Of a stretch of 5,582 bases of DNA, positions 1-5,582 are shown piece after piece. The notes below the pieces were generated by a model. The model saw nothing but the letters and a program-made list of their open reading frames with translations, was not told the origin of the DNA and did no database searches. The stretch is from Pseudomonadota bacterium (lineage in GTDB: Bacteria > Pseudomonadota > Alphaproteobacteria > Sphingomonadales > Sphingomonadaceae): positions 1-5,582 of the forward strand of contig JAEWKG010000031.1 of the NCBI GenBank assembly GCA_023386135.1, written 5' to 3'. Both the position numbers and the translations under genes were made by a program. How positions within the stretch are numbered: position 1 is the stretch's first letter; each line of letters opens with the position of its first letter.

Positions 1-1272
1 GGTCAGCGTGGCATCGCTCGCCGAGAACGCCGGTGTCAGTACCGAATTGGCGTAATTGCCGGCACCGATGAAGCCAACCGAACACCGGCCGCTCCCAGCA
101 CTCGTCCCGGAGGCCGGAAGGACACCAGCAGTCGGACGCGTTTTGGCCGGTGGCGTATCGTCGGCAGTGGGGTATTCGAGCACGACCCCCAGCGCTGGCG
201 CGCGATCGGCGATCAGCGCATAGGCGTCAACCGCGCGCTCGATTCCGAAACGATGGGTGATCAACGGATCGACGTCGATCCGCCCGTCAGCCATCAGCCC
301 GAGCACCGCCTCGAAGTTGCGCTGTTCGGTCCAGCGCACATAGGGCAGAGGATAATCCTGACCGCCGTCTTCGTAGCGCGGGTCGTAGCGGCCGGGGCCG
401 TACGAGCACGACACTTGGAAGCTCAGTTCCTTCTCGTAGAAATCGGCGCGCGAAAGCTCGAGCCCGGTGACCCCGACGAGGACGATGCGCCCGCGTTTGC
501 GGCTCATCCGGGCCGCTTGGCTCACGGGATCGCTGCTGCTGGTCGAAGCGCAGATCAGCACCGCATCGACCCCGCGCTCGCCGGTCAGCGCCATTGCCGA
601 GGCGACCGGATTCTGACCGGAAGACAGATCGATCGTCTCCGCCCCGAAGGCCTGCGCGAGCGCCAACTTGGCCGGATCGAAATCGAGGCCGATGACGCGG
701 CAGCCGTTGGCTTTGAGCAACTGCACCGCGAGCAATCCGATCAAGCCCAGGCCGCTGACCGCGACAGTTTCGCCCAAAGTCGGCTGCGCCAGCCGGATGC
801 CCTGTAGCGCAATGGCTCCGATGACGGTGAAGGCCGCCTGGTCGTCGGTCACGCCTGTCGGGATCGCTGCGATCAAATTGACGGGCACCGCCACGAATTC
901 GGCGGGAGGGCCATTGCTAACCACCCGGTCGCCTGGCGCGATTCCCACGACCGCTGATCCGCTTTCAACAACCGTGCCCACGTTGCAGTAGCCAAGCGGC
1001 AGGGGCTGATCGAGCTTGTTGCGGACCGCCTCGATGGTCGGCAGCAACCCGTCGGTGCGGGCCTTTTCGAGAACCATTCTGACCTTGTCGGGCTGCTGGC
1101 GCGCCTTGCTCAGCCAACCGGCCTTCCCGAACTCCACCAGCATCCGTTCGGTGCCTACCGACACCAGACTGCGGGAGGTCCGGATCAGCACTTGGTGGCG
1201 GCCGGGGGTCGGCACCGGTACGTCGGCGAGTTCCGTCTGGCCGTCCTTCAGCCCCTGTAGAACCTGTCTCAC
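1..1272 (-). CDS. Bi-domain oxidoreductase: MDR alcohol-dehydrogenase-like half fused to Gfo/Idh/MocA half (3' end outside window)
   Basis: The frame is open from a GTG at 1272 to base 1, giving 424 residues with no stop. The first ~366 residues read as a medium-chain dehydrogenase/reductase: an SVGTER motif (38-43), LPLGYCN (91-97), a Rossmann nucleotide loop GLGLIG (174-179) and an Asp at about 197 that suggests NAD(H) rather than NADP(H). A Pro/Ser/Ala-rich linker (about 369-396) follows, then a second Rossmann start, GFIGAGNYA (400-408), typical of Gfo/Idh/MocA oxidoreductases. As I recall the family, such fused proteins run to about 700 residues, so roughly 40% lies off the left edge. 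The usual MDR catalytic Cys, GHE motif and four-Cys structural zinc loop are not seen, so the first half is probably zinc-free. The GTG overlaps the hisF2 stop (GTGA) and has GGAG 7 bases upstream. Family members occur in polysaccharide clusters; substrate and reaction are unknown to me. The family call is strong, the function is not. Confidence 0.88.
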   Translation of the reverse strand, partial: MRQVLQGLKDGQTELADVPVPTPGRHQVLIRTSRSLVSVGTERMLVEFGKAGWLSKARQQPDKVRMVLEKARTDGLLPTIEAVRNKLDQPLPLGYCNVGTVVESGSAVVGIAPGDRVVSNGPPAEFVAVPVNLIAAIPTGVTDDQAAFTVIGAIALQGIRLAQPTLGETVAVSGLGLIGLLAVQLLKANGCRVIGLDFDPAKLALAQAFGAETIDLSSGQNPVASAMALTGERGVDAVLICASTSSSDPVSQAARMSRKRGRIVLVGVTGLELSRADFYEKELSFQVSCSYGPGRYDPRYEDGGQDYPLPYVRWTEQRNFEAVLGLMADGRIDVDPLITHRFGIERAVDAYALIADRAPALGVVLEYPTADDTPPAKTRPTAGVLPASGTSAGSGRCSVGFIGAGNYANSVLTPAFSASDATLT

Positions 1273-2051
1273 CGTACATCTCCGGAACGTGTCGCGAGCC
1301 GCGTCTTCTGCTCGCCGGTTGGGTAATTGAGCAGCACTGCGCGGTACTTGCCCTTGAACACGAAGAGGCTGCCGGCTGCGGCGCCGATGATCGGGAAGCG
1401 GTCGATCAGCGCCTCAAGATGCTCGAGATTACCTGCCCCCCCGAGCGCCGTGAGCGGAACCGACGTGGCCTTGCGGACCTGCTCCACAAGATCGAGGTCG
1501 TAGCCGTCCATCTCGCCGTCCCGGTCGATCGAGTTGATCACGATCTCGCCCACGCCTTGGTCTTCGAGCCGTCGTGCGAAGGCGGTGGGATCGAGCCCGG
1601 TCTTGCGGGTACCGTTATGCGTGAACACCTCGTTGCGGCGGAGCAGACCGGCCTTCCTGACGTCCATTACCGCGACGATGCTCTGGGTGCCGACCCTGCG
1701 GACCGCCTCGGCGATGAGCGCCTCGCCTTTCACAGCAGCGGAGCCGATGGCGACCTTCTCGACGCCGAGGCTGACGATCCGCTCGAATTGGTCGGCGGTG
1801 GTTACACCACCTGCGTAGCAAAGCGGCATCCGGCACTCGGCGGCGAGGTTGCGAATCAGGCCGTAGTCGGGTTCCCGGCCGCGCGCCGAGGCATCGATGT
1901 CGGCGACGAACAGTTCATCGACCTCCTTCTCGTTGAAAATGCGCACGGCATTGATCGGATCGCCCACGTACTTGTGGTCAACGAAGCGCCGGGTCTTCAC
2001 GAGACCGCCGTTGTGCACCAGCAGGCAGGGTATGATGCGCGGACGCAGCAT
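1269..2051 (-). CDS. hisF2: AglZ/HisF2/WbuZ-type acetamidino modification protein (HisF-like barrel)
   Basis: This 260-residue protein is full length for a HisF-type (beta/alpha)8 barrel and begins MLRPRIIPCLLVHNGGLVKT. In histidine synthesis HisF closes the imidazole ring using Asp11 and Asp130. Here position 11 is Leu (CLLV instead of CLDV), while Asp130 (VAVMDVRK) remains. The KYVGDPINAVRIFNEKEVDE stretch (27-46) and the KGKYRAVLLNYP tail (233-244) are those of the HisF2/AglZ/WbuZ branch. That branch works with a HisH glutaminase and a WbpG-type enzyme to make acetamidino sugars in the cytoplasm. Residues forming the ammonia gate in Thermotoga HisF (Arg5, Glu46, Lys99, Glu167) have counterparts at 5, 46, 99 and 169, so an ammonia-channel role is plausible. 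The ATG lies 3 bases after the hisH2 stop without a clear Shine-Dalgarno, which suggests coupled translation. Automated annotation as histidine-pathway HisF would be misleading. Confidence 0.93.
   Translation of the reverse strand: MLRPRIIPCLLVHNGGLVKTRRFVDHKYVGDPINAVRIFNEKEVDELFVADIDASARGREPDYGLIRNLAAECRMPLCYAGGVTTADQFERIVSLGVEKVAIGSAAVKGEALIAEAVRRVGTQSIVAVMDVRKAGLLRRNEVFTHNGTRKTGLDPTAFARRLEDQGVGEIVINSIDRDGEMDGYDLDLVEQVRKATSVPLTALGGAGNLEHLEALIDRFPIIGAAAGSLFVFKGKYRAVLLNYPTGEQKTRLATRSGDVR
1280..1283 (-). promoter_or_regulatory. Ribosome binding site of the bi-domain oxidoreductase
   Basis: The minus strand reads GGAG followed by a 7-base spacer and then the GTG at 1272. An ATG within the spacer (1277-1279) is in another frame, whose product is Arg/Gly/Pro-rich and resembles no family, so the GTG is the credible start. 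Confidence 0.65.
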
Positions 2052-2054
2052 GAT

Positions 2055-2666
2055 TCAAGCCCGCGCGAAATTGGCGAGCAGCGAGACCCCGAACCGGTGA
2101 CTCTTTTCCGGGTGGAACTGCGTGCCGAAAATCGCTCCGCGCCGTACCGCGCTGGCAAAGGCGGTGCCGTACGTGGTCGTCGCCAGCACGTCGTCATCGT
2201 TGGTCGGGGCGTAGTGGTAGGAGTGCAGGAAATAGTACCGCGGTTCGTCGATCCCTGCGAACAACAGGCTATCGGCCCGCGGCACAACATCATTCCACCC
2301 CATGTGGGGTAAGTGGGTGCGCTGGTTGAACGCGCGGTCGTCGAAGCGCGCGACGGTGCCTGCAATCCAGCCGAGGCCGGGACGAGCGCCCTCTTCGCTC
2401 GAATCGGCCATCATATGCATGCCGACGCATACTCCGAGCGCGGGCTTGCCCGCGCCGAGTACCTGCCGGTCGAGCTCGTCGCGCATGCCCGATGCCTCGA
2501 GCCGCTCCATCGCCCGGTCGAACGCGCCGACGCCTGGCAGGATGATGCGGTCGCCGGACGAAAGCTCTTCCGCCGTGCGCGCGCCGATCGCGGGGATGTT
2601 CAGTCGCTTGTAGATGTCGAGGAAAGCTTGGACGTTCCCCAGCCCGTAGTCGGCGATCGCGATCAC
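2055..2666 (-). CDS. hisH2: HisH-type glutamine amidotransferase subunit (acetamidino-sugar module)
   Basis: This is a 203-residue class I (triad) glutamine amidotransferase, the usual HisH size. It hydrolyses glutamine to glutamate and ammonia. The sequence begins MIAIADYGLGN. It has LPGVGAF (43-49), the nucleophile Cys80 in LGVCVGMHMM, and His185/Glu187 in QFHPEKSH, so the triad is complete. Lys188 matches the HisH lysine (Lys181 in Thermotoga) that pairs with HisF Asp98; the neighbouring HisF2 has Glu98, so the interface pair may persist. The start is taken as GTG at 2666, overlapping the wbpG stop as GTGA. The family N-terminus begins exactly there and a purine-rich ribosome site lies just upstream; a longer reading to 2729 only adds non-homologous Arg-rich residues. 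Its position between wbpG and hisF2 points to ammonia supply for sugar amidination, not histidine synthesis. HisH sequences alone do not separate the two roles well. Confidence 0.93.
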   Translation of the reverse strand: MIAIADYGLGNVQAFLDIYKRLNIPAIGARTAEELSSGDRIILPGVGAFDRAMERLEASGMRDELDRQVLGAGKPALGVCVGMHMMADSSEEGARPGLGWIAGTVARFDDRAFNQRTHLPHMGWNDVVPRADSLLFAGIDEPRYYFLHSYHYAPTNDDDVLATTTYGTAFASAVRRGAIFGTQFHPEKSHRFGVSLLANFARA

Positions 2667-3790
2667 CGTTTGCCCCCCACCTCGAGCCCGAGCGCCTTGG
2701 CGCCGCGTGCACCGAGGTCGTAGATCCACATCTGCGATTTGTAATCGCGGAAGCTCTTGTTCGGCGCGCGAAGATATCCATTCAGCTCATCGGCAGTGAT
2801 TCCGAGTTTGGTTGCGATAAATTCGATGTCCTGGTGGATGGTTTCCGGATCGTAGGCAGGCTGCTCGAGCTGCTTCAGCGCTTCTTCACGGGTCATTTGC
2901 CCGGTCAGAATTAGACTTGAGTACTGCACCTTGCGGGTATCGTACCCAAACCTTTCGGGCAGCCAGTAGCTTTCGTAGAACCGGGTAAACCGCGATTCAA
3001 AGTGCTTTTGCGGATAGGGCTGCCAGCCGAACCGACGCGACAACATTTCGACAGCCTCATCCTTGATATAGGCGATGTTGTTGAGCGGTCGCCACGAACG
3101 GATGCCCTTGACGTATGGCAGCCACAACTTGTGCCACAGGATCGAGGTGACCGGGTAATTGCGCAACGGCCGTTCCCCGAATTTGGCGTGAATGTCGCGT
3201 AACTGCGTGGAATCGGATTGATAATACATCCATTCGACGGGGTTGCGCACGCACTCGGTCGACAAGTTGGCGCCGGTCAGGATGTCGCGCACGTTATACT
3301 GCGTGGCGAACTTGTACATTGTGGCGAAGAAGGCGTGGTCCTGAGGTGTGTCAATGTGCGGTACGCCGGACTTGAAAAACGCCAGCTGCAGGTCCTTCAT
3401 CTCCTCCCAGTCGATCACCTCGGTGTAGAGATCCAGCCCGAGGCCGTCGACGATCCGCTCTATGTTGTTGACTGCAATTTGCGAGTTCCAGCCCGCGTCC
3501 ACGTGAAACACCAACGGGCGCAGCCCGAACATCTCCTTGGCCGCGTAGACGAGGTAGGAACTGTCGATCCCGCCGCTCATGCCGATGATGCAATCGAAGT
3601 CGCGGCCTTTGCCGTTCTCGCGAATGCGCTCGATCATGCGTTCGAGCGCCGCCTCGCCCTTCTCCCCGGTATCCCAGTTGGGCAACGTGTGTTCGCGGAA
3701 CGAACGACAATGATCGCAAACCCCATTCGCGTCGAACGTGATATTTGAATCCGTCGTGTCCATCACGCAGTTCGTGCAAATATGGTGCAT
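2663..3790 (-). CDS. wbpG: N-acetyl sugar amidotransferase, WbpG/PseA/WbuX family
   Basis: The 375-residue product is full length for this family. It starts MHHICTNCVMDTTDSNITFD, with two Cys pairs (5/8 and 25/28) that look like a zinc site. A PP-loop ATP pyrophosphatase motif SGGIDSS (72-78) follows in CIIGMSGGIDSSYLV, then FHVDAGWNSQIAVNNIERIV. Family knowledge: WbpG with HisH2 and HisF2 is required in P. aeruginosa to convert the 3-N-acetyl group of a diacetamido-mannuronic acid into an acetamidino group; PseA does the equivalent step on pseudaminic acid. The expected reaction is ATP activation of the amide oxygen followed by attack of glutamine-derived ammonia, in the cytoplasm. The ATG sits 6 bases after the acetyltransferase stop, with a modest AGG 5 bases upstream. 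The stop overlaps the hisH2 GTG. The enzyme family is clear, but the sugar is not, since no nucleotide-sugar synthesis genes lie in the window. The symbol is by homology. Confidence 0.94.
   Translation of the reverse strand: MHHICTNCVMDTTDSNITFDANGVCDHCRSFREHTLPNWDTGEKGEAALERMIERIRENGKGRDFDCIIGMSGGIDSSYLVYAAKEMFGLRPLVFHVDAGWNSQIAVNNIERIVDGLGLDLYTEVIDWEEMKDLQLAFFKSGVPHIDTPQDHAFFATMYKFATQYNVRDILTGANLSTECVRNPVEWMYYQSDSTQLRDIHAKFGERPLRNYPVTSILWHKLWLPYVKGIRSWRPLNNIAYIKDEAVEMLSRRFGWQPYPQKHFESRFTRFYESYWLPERFGYDTRKVQYSSLILTGQMTREEALKQLEQPAYDPETIHQDIEFIATKLGITADELNGYLRAPNKSFRDYKSQMWIYDLGARGAKALGLEVGGKR
2673..2683 (-). promoter_or_regulatory. Ribosome binding site of hisH2
   Basis: The minus strand reads GAGGTGGGGGG, ending 6 bases before the GTG at 2666, inside the last codons of wbpG. 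It supports the GTG over longer readings of the same frame, and makes translation of hisH2 partly independent of the GTGA overlap. Confidence 0.65.
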
Positions 3791-3796
3791 AGGTAC

Positions 3797-4429
3797 CTAG
3801 TTTTGGGGGATTGGCGCGTGATGTAGAAATTCGAGGGGGTTCGTAACGTAGGGCGCCATGTCGTGCAAAGCAGCATCGGGCAAGTCCCACCATTGGCTGG
3901 CCAGCAGGCAGTTAATGGTTTTTGTGTCGAACCGCTTCCGAATTTCGCGCGCAGGAACGCCCGCAACGATCGAGTAAGGTTCGACGCTTCGCGACACAAC
4001 CGATCCCGCGCCGATGACCGCCCCATCGCCGATCGTCACGCCGGGCAGCACTATCGCGTTGCGGCCGATCCAGACGTCGTTTCCCACGACCACCCTTTCC
4101 GGCGGCGGCCGGAGATGTTCCGAATATTTCGCCGTTACGCTGTCTCGCCCTTCGTAGAACACGGGTGACATAGCGGCCCATTCCATCGGATGGCGTCCTC
4201 CGCCCAGGATCACGCCATTCGCGATGGACGTAAATGCGCCGATATCGGCGCAAACTATATCGCAATCATATCCGCAGAACGAATGCCGAGCCATTGAACT
4301 GTTGACCACGCTGGAGCCCGATTCAACCTTGCTGGTCTTATGTATAGAGCTCTGCTTAATCGACGCGAGGCGCCCCTTCTTGATGGCCTTCGATAAGACA
4401 TACTGGATCCATCCGAACCATCCTGTCAT
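3797..4429 (-). CDS. Hexapeptide-repeat acetyltransferase (CatB/XAT-like, left-handed beta-helix)
   Basis: The 210-residue protein carries imperfect hexapeptide repeats in two blocks: about 38-75 (VVNSSMARHSFCGYDCDIVCADIGAFTSIANG region) and about 113-146 (VVVGNDVWIGRNAIVLPGVTIGDGAVIGAGSVV region). It ends with the PYSIVAGVPAREIRKRF cap usual in this superfamily. LGGGRHPMEW (75-84) places His80 where CatB/XAT enzymes have their catalytic histidine; the following loop (about 85-111) is also typical. Such enzymes move acetyl from acetyl-CoA to a hydroxyl or amino group, work as trimers in the cytoplasm, and in polysaccharide clusters usually acetylate a sugar. The ATG at 4429 overlaps the preceding stop (ATGA) and has GAGGGGG 7 bases upstream, so I prefer it to the TTG two codons earlier. 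It could O-acetylate a repeat-unit sugar or make the N-acetyl group later amidinated; the sequence does not decide. The family is certain, the acceptor unknown. Confidence 0.92.
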   Translation of the reverse strand: MTGWFGWIQYVLSKAIKKGRLASIKQSSIHKTSKVESGSSVVNSSMARHSFCGYDCDIVCADIGAFTSIANGVILGGGRHPMEWAAMSPVFYEGRDSVTAKYSEHLRPPPERVVVGNDVWIGRNAIVLPGVTIGDGAVIGAGSVVSRSVEPYSIVAGVPAREIRKRFDTKTINCLLASQWWDLPDAALHDMAPYVTNPLEFLHHAPIPQN

Positions 4430-5582
4430 TTCCAAACCCCCTCGAGCGAACTACGCGCCCGGAAGAAAACAAAGATCATGAGGAAATAGAACGTATCGAG
4501 CAAGGTGGGAAAAAGGATCGGTTCTGTCGCGGCGCGAAGAACGGCAAGTGCCACAAAAAACCCGAGCGGAAGTTTGAGCGACCACGGAGCGCGAGCGAAT
4601 AAGACGACGAAGGGGCTGAGGATTGCAAATAGAAATCCGAAAATGCCGAAGAAAGAGTGAGTTCGGATGAAGCTGATATGAGGATTTCCCTTGTATTGAA
4701 TGTCGATAATCGTCCCTTGGTACTCAGAGCCTAGGAAAAATGTTGTAGGTGTAATTGTGCTCAGGTAACTATTAAGGATGCCGAGGCGGTTCTCGTCGAC
4801 GACGCCAACGCTGAGTTTGGTATATCGCGCGACGTAGTCATAAAGCTCCTGAATATTGAGCGCGAGTTCGACCATCGCGAACAATGACAGCGTCACAAGC
4901 GTAATGCGGTAGAGCGGCGATACGTGCCGCGGGAAGAGATTGATGATCAGGCTGCCCGCGATAAGCAGCCCTCCAACCACGAGCGAGCCTCGACCGCTGC
5001 CGAGGAAAGCGACTGCAAAGGTCAGCACCGGTGTCAGAATGGGCGCCCGTCCCTTAACGACGAAGCTGGTCACGCACAGAAGCAATTGCACGATGATCAT
5101 GTAGGCAGGGATGCCATTCGTGCTCGATCCTTCGATCACCTCGCCAAACGGGGTGGGCGAATCCCAGTAAAGCACAAGCACAGCCGAAACCATCGCGAGG
5201 CAGACCCAGTAGATGATCGTCGCGGCCCGATGTATCGCGGTGGCAGCGAAGCGGGACATCACCCGGGCCGTCAGGAAGCTGATCGCGGTCGCGAACAGAT
5301 AGAATACGGGAGAGAAGCCATGACCCGGCTTCAGGAACGCCGGTGTCAGCAGCAGCAATACAAGGAGTGCCCGGGTTGCGAACTCGGCATCGATATCGAG
5401 CAGCTTGCGGTAGAAGATCACGAATACGACGCAAAGCGCCGTCCCGCCCACGAAGGTGTAGATCGACTGATATGCGAACGCGAGCGTGGCAAGGATCCCA
5501 AGGACCCCGATGGGGATCGCTCCGCGCGTGTCGCCCGCCGCGCTGTCGCCGATGGCGGCGGGTAAAGTCGATTGAGCTAGTA
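4426..5582 (-). CDS. Polytopic membrane protein, probable Wzy-type polysaccharide polymerase (5' end outside window)
   Basis: The frame stays open from the stop at 4426 to the right edge, giving 384 residues. No ATG occurs in frame in the first ~43 codons; a GTG at 5451 falls inside a hydrophobic segment (YTFVGGTALCVVFVIF), so I treat the gene as cut by the window. There are about ten hydrophobic segments. A hydrophilic stretch of about 65 residues follows NIQELYDYV and ends in NPHISFIRTHSF (NPHISF codons about 4669-4686) just before the next membrane span. A GSGRGSL motif (about 4981-5001) precedes it. A large loop closed by a PH-x-S-F-x-x-x-H-type motif is typical of O-antigen polymerases (Wzy) and ligases (WaaL), which join lipid-linked units on the periplasmic side of the inner membrane. 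Being first in line before sugar-modification genes favours Wzy. A ligase or other O-antigen-ligase-like membrane protein is possible, since these families diverge greatly. The base composition looks more AT-rich by eye than the downstream genes. Confidence 0.78.
   Translation of the reverse strand, partial: LAQSTLPAAIGDSAAGDTRGAIPIGVLGILATLAFAYQSIYTFVGGTALCVVFVIFYRKLLDIDAEFATRALLVLLLLTPAFLKPGHGFSPVFYLFATAISFLTARVMSRFAATAIHRAATIIYWVCLAMVSAVLVLYWDSPTPFGEVIEGSSTNGIPAYMIIVQLLLCVTSFVVKGRAPILTPVLTFAVAFLGSGRGSLVVGGLLIAGSLIINLFPRHVSPLYRITLVTLSLFAMVELALNIQELYDYVARYTKLSVGVVDENRLGILNSYLSTITPTTFFLGSEYQGTIIDIQYKGNPHISFIRTHSFFGIFGFLFAILSPFVVLFARAPWSLKLPLGFFVALAVLRAATEPILFPTLLDTFYFLMIFVFFRARSSLEGVWK
4437..4443 (-). 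promoter_or_regulatory. Ribosome binding site of the acetyltransferase gene
   Basis: On the minus strand this reads GAGGGGG, 7 bases before the ATG at 4429. The spacing suits that ATG and not the in-frame TTG at 4435, which would leave a single base. It lies inside the 3' end of the membrane-protein gene. Confidence 0.65.

Noticed and set aside
253..807. Plus-strand open frame (184 codons) opposite the oxidoreductase
   Set aside because: The minus-strand frame encodes clear MDR domain motifs through this whole stretch; the plus-strand product is His/Arg/Ala-rich and family-less.
965..1279. Minus-strand ATG frame starting at 1279, just ahead of the oxidoreductase
   Set aside because: The product is Arg/Gly/Pro-rich and out of frame with the well-conserved oxidoreductase starting at the GTG at 1272.
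1419..2312. Long plus-strand open frame (297 codons) opposite hisF2 and hisH2
   Set aside because: It is a mirror of GC-rich coding sequence. Its product is rich in Arg, Gly, Val and Ala with no recognisable motif, and it spans the junction of two clear genes on the other strand.
1269..2666. hisH and hisF as part of the histidine pathway
   Set aside because: The HisF copy lacks Asp11 and has the HisF2/AglZ-type N- and C-terminal stretches; no other his gene is near and wbpG is directly coupled upstream.
3791..3798. Palindrome AGGTACCT between the acetyltransferase and wbpG
   Set aside because: Eight bases are too short to be a convincing operator or terminator stem, and it overlaps a stop codon and the weak ribosome site; most likely chance.
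4924..5565. Plus-strand open frame (213 codons) opposite the membrane protein
   Set aside because: Its product is highly charged, full of Asp/Arg/Glu/His, which is the expected antisense of hydrophobic membrane-segment codons.

Overview
The window holds six protein genes, all reading on the minus strand (right to left) with almost no space between them. It looks like a slice of a surface polysaccharide (O-antigen or capsule/exopolysaccharide) cluster from a GC-rich Gram-negative bacterium. The high GC, GTG starts and protein flavour would fit an alphaproteobacterium such as a sphingomonad. That placement is an inference; no marker gene in the window proves it.

Layout in transcription order: (1) an integral membrane protein of the Wzy/WaaL polymerase-ligase type, whose 5' end lies beyond base 5582; (2) a hexapeptide-repeat (left-handed beta-helix) acetyltransferase; (3) a WbpG/PseA-type N-acetyl sugar amidotransferase; (4) a HisH-type glutaminase; (5) a HisF2/AglZ/WbuZ-type partner protein; (6) a fused oxidoreductase, an MDR alcohol-dehydrogenase-like half followed by the start of a Gfo/Idh/MocA half, which runs off the left edge. 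The junctions are a 4-base ATGA overlap, a 6-base gap, a 4-base GTGA overlap, a 3-base gap and another 4-base GTGA overlap. This argues for one translationally coupled transcription unit. Its promoter and terminator both lie outside the window.

The core is an acetamidino-sugar module. HisH releases ammonia from glutamine, the HisF2 barrel most likely passes it on, and WbpG uses ATP to turn an N-acetyl group on a nucleotide sugar into an acetamidino group, as described for Pseudomonas aeruginosa WbpG/HisH2/HisF2. The HisF copy lacks the catalytic Asp11 of true HisF but keeps the residues lining the ammonia gate, which argues against histidine synthesis. The acetyltransferase may decorate the same or a neighbouring sugar, and the membrane protein would polymerise the repeat unit.

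The sugar that receives the amidino group, and the role of the fused oxidoreductase, cannot be settled from this window. There is no stretch over 10 bases without coding sequence, and I see no RNA gene, mobile element, CRISPR array or convincing repeat.
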